A DNA stretch of 64,000 bases from CAVVAL01 sp963742725 (GTDB lineage: Bacteria; Actinomycetota; Actinomycetes; Mycobacteriales; Cryptosporangiaceae). This document shows positions 59,375-64,000 of this stretch, in pieces. The notes under the pieces were generated by a model. That model searched no databases. It saw only the letters and a program-made list of their open reading frames with translations, and was not told the origin of the DNA. The number at the start of each line of letters is the position of its first letter. Position 1 is the stretch's first letter. A program made the translations under genes and the position numbers. Location: positions 248,001-312,000 of the forward strand of contig CAVUMX010000003.1 of NCBI GenBank assembly GCA_963742725.1, given 5' to 3'.

Positions 59375-60136
59375 ATGAAGATCGTGGTTATCGGCGGTAC
59401 CGGGCTCATCGGCAGCAAGGTCGTGGAGAGGCTGCGCGCGCAGGGCCACGAGGCGGTGCCGGCGTCGCCCGCGTCGGGGGTCAACTCGATCACGGGGGAG
59501 GGGCTCGCCGACGCGCTGAGCGGCGCGCAGGTGCTCGTCGACCTGGCGAACTCGCCGTCCTTCGAGGACGCGGCCGTGCTGGAGTTCTTCCAGACCGCGG
59601 GCCGCAACCTGCAGGCGGCCGAGACTGCGGCCGGTGTCGGGCACCACGTCGCGCTGTCGGTCGTCGGCGCCGACCGCGCGCCGGACAGCGGCTACCTGCG
59701 GGCGAAGCTCGCCCAGGAGGAGCTGATCAAGGACTCCGGCGTGCCGTACACGATCGTGCGGTCCACGCAGTTCTTCGAGTTCGTCGGCGCGATCGCCGGA
59801 TCGGGCGCGGACGGCGACACCGTGCGGCTGCCCTCGGCGTTGATGCAGCCCATCGCGGCCGAGGACGTCGCGGCGGCGGTAGCGGACGTGGTGCTGGCCG
59901 CGCCGGCGAACGGCACCGTCGAGATCGCCGGCCCCGATGCGATCCCGATGGACGACCTCGTCCGGCGGTACTTCGCCGCGATCGGTGACGATCGGAGCGT
60001 CGTCACGGACGACACCACGCCCTACTTCGGCGCCGTGCTGCACGACAAGGAGCTCACCCCGGCGGGCGCCGCGCGCATCGGTGCGATCGATCTCGGCACC
60101 TGGCTGGACCGCGCGGCCAAGACCCCGCGCGGCTGA
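59375..60136 (+). CDS. NmrA/SDR-like NAD(P)-binding oxidoreductase
   Basis: 253 residues. The Rossmann motif is VVIGGTGLIGSKVVERL; further motifs are VDLANSPSFED, HHVALSVVGADRAPDSGYLR and AKLAQEELIKDSGVPYTIVR, typical of atypical SDRs that act as redox sensors or quinone reductases. ATG 59375 has AAGGGG upstream. It is divergent from the Rrf2 gene and under the two operators. Pairing of such an enzyme with an Rrf2 or HxlR regulator is a common redox-stress layout. Confidence 0.9.
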   Translation: MKIVVIGGTGLIGSKVVERLRAQGHEAVPASPASGVNSITGEGLADALSGAQVLVDLANSPSFEDAAVLEFFQTAGRNLQAAETAAGVGHHVALSVVGADRAPDSGYLRAKLAQEELIKDSGVPYTIVRSTQFFEFVGAIAGSGADGDTVRLPSALMQPIAAEDVAAAVADVVLAAPANGTVEIAGPDAIPMDDLVRRYFAAIGDDRSVVTDDTTPYFGAVLHDKELTPAGAARIGAIDLGTWLDRAAKTPRG

Positions 60137-60166
60137 CGGGCGAGCACGGCGGGAGACCGCCGCTGG

Positions 60167-60547
60167 TCATCCGATGCGGCGTCGGATGCGCTCGATGCGT
60201 GCGTCGACAGAAGCCTGGTCGTCGACGCCCGTGCGTGCACGGCGCCGCAGCTTGTACTCGACGATCGCGGCGAGGGGGGCGTCACGCCCCTTTCGCCACC
60301 GCTTCGTCAGCCACATCGACTTCTTGACCAGCAGCCTGGCCTCGGCTTGCTCAGCGAGGTCGATGGCGACGGCGGTACCAGCCGCGGTGGCGAGAACCAG
60401 TTGCTCGCGCCGTCGGTCCGCGCGGTTGGGTGTGCGCTTGTGCTTGCGGATGATCTTGCGGGAGGCCTTGTCGTTCTGGCCGTGGGAATTGCGCCGGTCC
60501 TTGGTATAGCTGAGCGCCTTCTTCTCCTGCGGAGTTCTGCGCGCCAT
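60167..60547 (-). CDS. Basic hypothetical protein
   Basis: 126 residues, strongly basic. The start (MARRTPQEKKALSYTKDRRN, then SHGQNDKASRKIIRKHKR) recalls small conserved actinobacterial proteins of unknown role that have the same KALSY-KDRRN-YGEN pattern. The C-terminal half is also basic and helical. No Cys, membrane helix or DNA-binding motif is plain. It may bind nucleic acid (inference from charge). Confidence 0.7.
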   Translation of the reverse strand: MARRTPQEKKALSYTKDRRNSHGQNDKASRKIIRKHKRTPNRADRRREQLVLATAAGTAVAIDLAEQAEARLLVKKSMWLTKRWRKGRDAPLAAIVEYKLRRRARTGVDDQASVDARIERIRRRIG

Positions 60548-60637
60548 CACTCACCGCCCCAATGCCCATCGCCGCGACCGGCCGACAGGGTACGCGCCGA
60601 CCGCCAGCGCGCACACCACGATCTCTCCGCGGCTGGC

Positions 60638-60730
60638 TCACTCGACGGCCATCCCGACGAACCACCCGAGCGCCGCCAGCGTCGGGCCGGCCGCGGCGAA
60701 GAAGCCGAGCAGGCCCCCGATCAGCTGCAT
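60638..60730 (-). CDS. Possible 30-residue hydrophobic peptide
   Basis: MQLIGGLLGFFAAAGPTLAA then LGWFVGMAVE: a single membrane helix with few charged residues, starting at ATG 60730. No clear ribosome-binding site is seen. Either a small membrane peptide or the leftover end of a membrane protein. Otherwise 60548-60849 has no gene. Confidence 0.3.
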   Translation of the reverse strand: MQLIGGLLGFFAAAGPTLAALGWFVGMAVE

Positions 60731-60849
60731 GCCGGCATGGTGCCGGACCGAGTCGAATCGGTAATTCGGTGGAGCCGGCGGACCGCCGGCCCGATACTTC
60801 CGCCGATGGCCGGCGCCAGGCCGGTGCGTGGAGGCGGAGGAGCCGGTTC

Positions 60850-61989
60850 GTGGTCGACGGGTCAGTGCAGGGATTTGCCCAGGATCGGTTCGCGCCGGTG
60901 CGTGCGGCGTTCGAGGACAACCTGACCACCGGCGCGGACCTGGGCGCCTCGTTCTGCGTGACGGTGGACGGCGAGACGGTGGTCGACCTCTGGGGCGGCT
61001 ACGCGGACGAGGCCCGTACGCGGCCGTGGCGCCGGGACACCATCCTCAACGTCTACTCCGTCACCAAGACGATGACGGCGTTGACAGCGCTGCTCGTGGC
61101 CGACCGGGGCGAACTCGACTTCGACGCGCCGGTGGCCCGCTACTGGCCCGAGTTCGCGGCCAACGGCAAGGAGGACGTGAAGGTCAGCCACCTGATGAGC
61201 CATTCGGCGGGCCTGTCCGGCTGGCGGGAGACCATCAGCGTCGAGGATCTCTACGACTGGGAGAAGGTCACCGCCCTGCTGGCCGCGCAGGCGCCGTTCT
61301 GGAAACCGGGGACAGCCAGCGGCTATCACGGCGTTACCCAGGGCTATCTGGTGGGCGAGGTCGTGCGCCGGATCACCGGGCGATCGCTGGGCACCGTGTT
61401 CCGCGAGGAGATCGCCGAGCCGCTCGCGGCCGACTTCCACATCGGACTGGCGGCGTCCGAGGACGTCCGGGTGGCCGATCTGGTTTCGCCGCCGCCCAGC
61501 GACACGCCGTTCCAGGGCGCCGACCTGACCGAGCTGCAGGTCAACTGTTCCACCAACCCCGCCCAGCTCGACCCGTCGGTCACCCGCACCCGCGAATGGC
61601 GTGGGGCCGAGCTCCCGGCTGTCAACGGAACCGGCAACGCCCGCTCGATAGCCCAGATCCACGCGGTCCTGGCCAACGGCGGCGTCGCGAACGGCACACG
61701 CATCATGTCGGAGGCGGGCTGTCGCAGGGCACTGGAGCCGCAGATCGAGGGCCAGGACCTGATCCTCGACATGCCGGTCCGGTTCGGCCTCGGCTTCGCC
61801 GTCTCCGCCGGGATGATGCCCAATCCCAACACGATCTACTGGGGCGGCCTGGGCGGTTCGCTGGCCATCATCGACCTGGACGCCCGCACGACCATCGCCT
61901 ACGCGCCGAACAAGATGAGCGGCACCATCGGCGACATGCGAGCCGTCGGCCTGGCCATGGTCGCCTGGGAAGCGATGGGGGCCTTGTAG
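60850..61989 (+). CDS. Class C beta-lactamase-like esterase (EstB type)
   Basis: 379 residues. SxxK is SVTK (NVYSVTKTMTALTALLV), the YxN-like motif is YHG (ASGYHGVTQGYLVGEVVRR), as in EstB-type esterases, and a late WGGLGGS matches the third box. No signal peptide. GTG 60850 has GGAGGAG seven bases upstream; the open frame reaches back to 60562 without homology. It probably hydrolyses short-chain esters. Confidence 0.9.
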   Translation: MVDGSVQGFAQDRFAPVRAAFEDNLTTGADLGASFCVTVDGETVVDLWGGYADEARTRPWRRDTILNVYSVTKTMTALTALLVADRGELDFDAPVARYWPEFAANGKEDVKVSHLMSHSAGLSGWRETISVEDLYDWEKVTALLAAQAPFWKPGTASGYHGVTQGYLVGEVVRRITGRSLGTVFREEIAEPLAADFHIGLAASEDVRVADLVSPPPSDTPFQGADLTELQVNCSTNPAQLDPSVTRTREWRGAELPAVNGTGNARSIAQIHAVLANGGVANGTRIMSEAGCRRALEPQIEGQDLILDMPVRFGLGFAVSAGMMPNPNTIYWGGLGGSLAIIDLDARTTIAYAPNKMSGTIGDMRAVGLAMVAWEAMGAL

Positions 61990-62023
61990 CCAGGCCAACC
62001 TCCCGACCTCGACGGCTCAGCGG

Positions 62024-63148
62024 CTAGTTCATGCTGCACGAGGTGACGGTGACCATGCTGGCCGTGGACCGCACGGTCCCGTGTGGACGATCGTCCGACC
62101 AGCGACGCAGCGCGGCTTCGAACCGGCGCACATCGCCGTGCTCGCGGACGGCGAACGCGATCGCGGCGCAGAAGCCGGCGCCGCTCGCCCAGGTGACCAC
62201 CCGGTCGCCGCCCCAGGCACGGGCCGCCCATTCCGACGTCTTCCGGTCCGCCGCGAGGATCAGCTCAAGAAAGAGGGCGCCGAACACGTCGCGGACCAGC
62301 GGCGGCCGGGGCGACGGCGGCGCGGCGACAGGCATCGGGGCGGCGCCGGAAAGGTACAGATCGGGATGGAGCGCCTGCTGGACGGTGGCCGGCGGGTTCA
62401 TGAAGGCGCGGTCGAGCGCGGCCTGACCGCCGTGGTCGAGGATCGCCTGGACCAGCTTCGGCCCACGCAGGTACGGCGTTCCCGTCATCGCCACCACGGC
62501 AGGCGGAAGCGCGCTGTAGTCGGTGGCGGCGGCCAGCTCGGCGCGCTCGGCGTCGGCGGCGCGACGCTCGGCCGGCGACATCGCGGCACGGTAGGCGAGT
62601 TCGACCCGCCGCGCGTTGCCTTCGAACAGCGTCATGAACGCCCACGCGGATCCGTCGAACGCGCCGATCAACCGCGGCCGGTGCAGTTCGAACCGCTGGT
62701 CGTCGAGTGCGTGGGTGAGTTCGTGGGCGAGCACCATCCGGCGGTAAGGGGTCACCTTGGCGCCGCGAACCAGCAGGTCCCCGGTGCGTATGTCGTAGCT
62801 GCCGACCGCCTCGCTGGCGCCGAGTCGGGTCATCAGGGCCACCACGTCGGTACCGGGATCGAGGAGTCCGACCGCCTGCATCAGCTCGCCCATCCTGGCG
62901 CCCCGATTGCTCACATCGGCGTTCGCCTCGGTCAGTCTGAGCACGAACGTGGCGTCGTCGACGAACCGGACCGGCGGGCGGCGCGAGAACGTCAGCCCAC
63001 GTTCGTTCTCGACGAACTGGATGATCTCGGCGACCGCCTCCTGCTGGCTCGGCTCGGCGGGCGACCGCACGGCGACCAGGTAGATGCCGGCGGTTGCCAG
63101 GGCGCCGACCAGCACTGGCAACCGCCAGTTCCGCAGATCAACGCCCAT
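62024..63148 (-). CDS. Membrane-anchored HExxH metalloprotease
   Basis: 374 residues. One helix near the N-terminus (LPVLVGALATAGIYLVAV, about 9-26) anchors a large outer domain with the zinc motif HELTH (142-146, in LAHELTHALDDQRF) and a likely third ligand in the FEGNARRVEL segment about 35 residues later, gluzincin style. The rest is not recognised. It is the last gene of a four-gene minus operon after three small exported WPCxxC proteins; processing of these at the surface is the obvious guess. ATG 63148 starts the frame. Confidence 0.8.
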   Translation of the reverse strand: MGVDLRNWRLPVLVGALATAGIYLVAVRSPAEPSQQEAVAEIIQFVENERGLTFSRRPPVRFVDDATFVLRLTEANADVSNRGARMGELMQAVGLLDPGTDVVALMTRLGASEAVGSYDIRTGDLLVRGAKVTPYRRMVLAHELTHALDDQRFELHRPRLIGAFDGSAWAFMTLFEGNARRVELAYRAAMSPAERRAADAERAELAAATDYSALPPAVVAMTGTPYLRGPKLVQAILDHGGQAALDRAFMNPPATVQQALHPDLYLSGAAPMPVAAPPSPRPPLVRDVFGALFLELILAADRKTSEWAARAWGGDRVVTWASGAGFCAAIAFAVREHGDVRRFEAALRRWSDDRPHGTVRSTASMVTVTSCSMN

Positions 63149-63199
63149 GTCGGACTCCGTGGAGAGCGCGGCGCCTGCCGGCGACGTGTGCCGGGTAGG

Positions 63200-63433
63200 T
63201 CAGAGTACGTCGGTGGTGCGGCGGCGCAGGGCGAATCCGGCCAGGCCAGCGGCGGTGAGGCCACCGAGCGCAGCGAACCGGGCGGGGGACGTGTCGGCCG
63301 CGGGCGCCTCCGCCCGGGCGGTGTCGCCGCACCCGTTGCAGGGCCAGCCTTGGGCGGATACGGGGCTGGCGAAGGCGAGCAGTGCGCCTCCGGTGACGAG
63401 CGTCCCGGCGACGACGTGCGTGAGCGTGCGCAT
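63200..63433 (-). CDS. Small exported WPCxxC protein, copy 3
   Basis: 77 residues: signal peptide ending at VSAQ, a short mature part with one WPCNGC, then TARAEAPAADTSP, a hydrophobic helix (ARFAALGGLTAAGLAGFALR) and a final basic tail. The C-terminus looks like a membrane-stop or sorting signal without LPxTG. It lies 51 bases upstream of the protease gene. GGAGC precedes the ATG weakly. Confidence 0.85.
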   Translation of the reverse strand: MRTLTHVVAGTLVTGGALLAFASPVSAQGWPCNGCGDTARAEAPAADTSPARFAALGGLTAAGLAGFALRRRTTDVL

Positions 63434-63451
63434 GGCGGGCTCCTGTCCGTT

Positions 63452-63733
63452 TCAGATCTCGGTGGTGCGGCGGCGGCGCAGCGCGAGGGCCGACAGGCCG
63501 ACGGCGGTCAGGCCGCCGAGCGCGGCCAACCCGACCGGGGACGTGTCGGCCGCGGGCGCCTCCGCCCGACTGCTGTCGACACAGCCGGTGCACGGCCACT
63601 GCGTCGTGGCTTCCCGGATGGTGTCGCCGCATCCGTTGCAGGGCCAGCTCTGCGCGGACGCGGGGCTGGCGAAGGCGAGCAACGCACCGCCAGTGACGAC
63701 GGCCCCGACGAGGATGTTCCTGAGCGTGTGCAT
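63452..63733 (-). CDS. Small exported WPCxxC protein, copy 2 (two motifs)
   Basis: 93 residues, the same plan as its neighbours but with two Cys motifs: WPCNGC and, 14 residues on, WPCTGC. Signal peptide to ASAQ; C-terminal anchor VGLAALGGLTAVGLSALALR and RRR. GGGAG lies upstream of the ATG. The duplicated motif suggests that the number of CxxC units can vary within the family. Confidence 0.87.
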   Translation of the reverse strand: MHTLRNILVGAVVTGGALLAFASPASAQSWPCNGCGDTIREATTQWPCTGCVDSSRAEAPAADTSPVGLAALGGLTAVGLSALALRRRRTTEI

Positions 63734-63752
63734 GGCGGGCTCCCTCTCGGTT

Positions 63753-63995
63753 TCAGATCTCGGTGGTGCGGCGGCGGCGCAGGGCCAGGGCGGCGAGGCC
63801 GGCGGCGGTCAGGCCGCCGAGCGCGGCGAACCCGACCGGGGACGCCGGAGTCTCCGCGGGCGCCTCCACCCGAGTGGTGTCGTAGCAGTCCGGGCAGGGC
63901 CACTGGTTCGTGGCTGCTGTGGCCGGGTTGGCGAAGGCGAGCAGGGCACCGCCGGCGACGACGGCCCCGGCGACGACGGAAGTGAGCTTGTACAT
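63753..63995 (-). CDS. Small exported WPCxxC protein, copy 1
   Basis: 80 residues: signal peptide to ATAAT, QWPCPDC motif, a short Pro/Glu/Ala spacer, the anchor VGFAALGGLTAAGLAALALR and an RRR tail. First of the three paralogs and probably the first gene of the operon visible here; the start (ATG 63995) is five bases from the window edge, so the promoter is not seen. Confidence 0.87.
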   Translation of the reverse strand: MYKLTSVVAGAVVAGGALLAFANPATAATNQWPCPDCYDTTRVEAPAETPASPVGFAALGGLTAAGLAALALRRRRTTEI

Positions 63996-64000
63996 GGCCG

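Larger units (their letters stand above)
63200..63995 (-). repeat. Three tandem paralogs with near-identical 3' ends
   Basis: The three genes share long stretches of almost identical DNA over the C-terminal anchor (for example near 63461-63560 and 63752-63840) and over the signal peptide, with a diverging middle. Spacing is 18-19 bases between genes. The pattern indicates tandem duplication in place. Confidence 0.9.

Noticed and set aside
63200..63995. Reading WPCxxC as a thioredoxin motif
   Set aside because: Thioredoxins have WCxxC in a fold of about 100 residues; here Pro separates Trp and Cys and the mature part is only 25-45 residues.
1..64000. CRISPR arrays, tRNA or rRNA genes, transposases
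   Set aside because: No regularly spaced repeats, no cloverleaf or rRNA-like stretch and no transposase or integrase motif was noticed in any frame; a tool-based scan would be more sensitive.

Overview
The window is very GC-rich, uses many GTG and TTG starts, has several start codons sitting 5-7 bases after a TANNNT box (leaderless transcription), and carries typical actinobacterial families: an LPxTG surface protein, a SARP/AfsR-type regulator, DUF1707, GPP34, ECF sigma factors and a CebEFG-like sugar importer. It is most likely chromosomal DNA of a Micromonosporaceae-like actinomycete. The genus cannot be fixed from sequence alone. I see no rRNA, tRNA, CRISPR array or insertion sequence.

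Layout. (1) 1-6559, minus: a compact terpenoid operon with a polyprenyl diphosphate synthase, an 868-residue fusion of UbiA prenyltransferase, SCP2-like domain and NifV-type homocitrate synthase, an atypical P450, and an ABC exporter running off the edge. (2) 7.3-14.4 kb: secreted M14 carboxypeptidase, two truncated genes, an LPxTG protein, a putative M15-like protein and an SDR. (3) 14.9-20.6 kb: a beta-glucoside locus, with a GH1 glucosidase and LacI repressor divergent from a binding protein and two permeases, and two near-identical operators in between. (4) 21.0-24.7 kb: an SPFH / ribbon-helix-helix / GPP34 operon with an operator inside its promoter, convergent on a SARP-type regulator. 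(5) 24.9-29.6 kb: a frameshifted hydrolase, asparaginase, an ECF sigma factor and its membrane partner.

(6) 29.8-36.1 kb is the most unusual region: a minus operon (PP2C-like phosphatase, beta-sandwich protein, WHH nuclease) divergent from a plus operon (cytosolic S8 protease, 62-residue CxxC protein, free-standing PatG C-terminal-like protein, and two tandem 137-residue Cys-rich proteins). It looks like a cyanobactin-protease-like maturation system split over two genes with duplicated candidate substrates. (7) 36.2-49.1 kb: mixed metabolic and secreted proteins interleaved with decayed gene pieces, including a vanH remnant joined to a broken response regulator. (8) 49.1-58.8 kb: secreted proteins, a two-component system, a truncated GT87-PAP2 fusion, an SGNH hydrolase and a membrane protein under a doubly palindromic promoter. 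(9) 58.8-64.0 kb: an Rrf2 regulator with an NAD(P)-binding oxidoreductase, a serine hydrolase, and a minus operon of three paralogous small exported WPCxxC proteins followed by a membrane HExxH protease.

At least ten truncated or frameshifted genes are scattered through the window, so this looks like an accessory chromosomal region that has undergone repeated deletion. Family assignments rest on motifs read by eye; no database search was possible.
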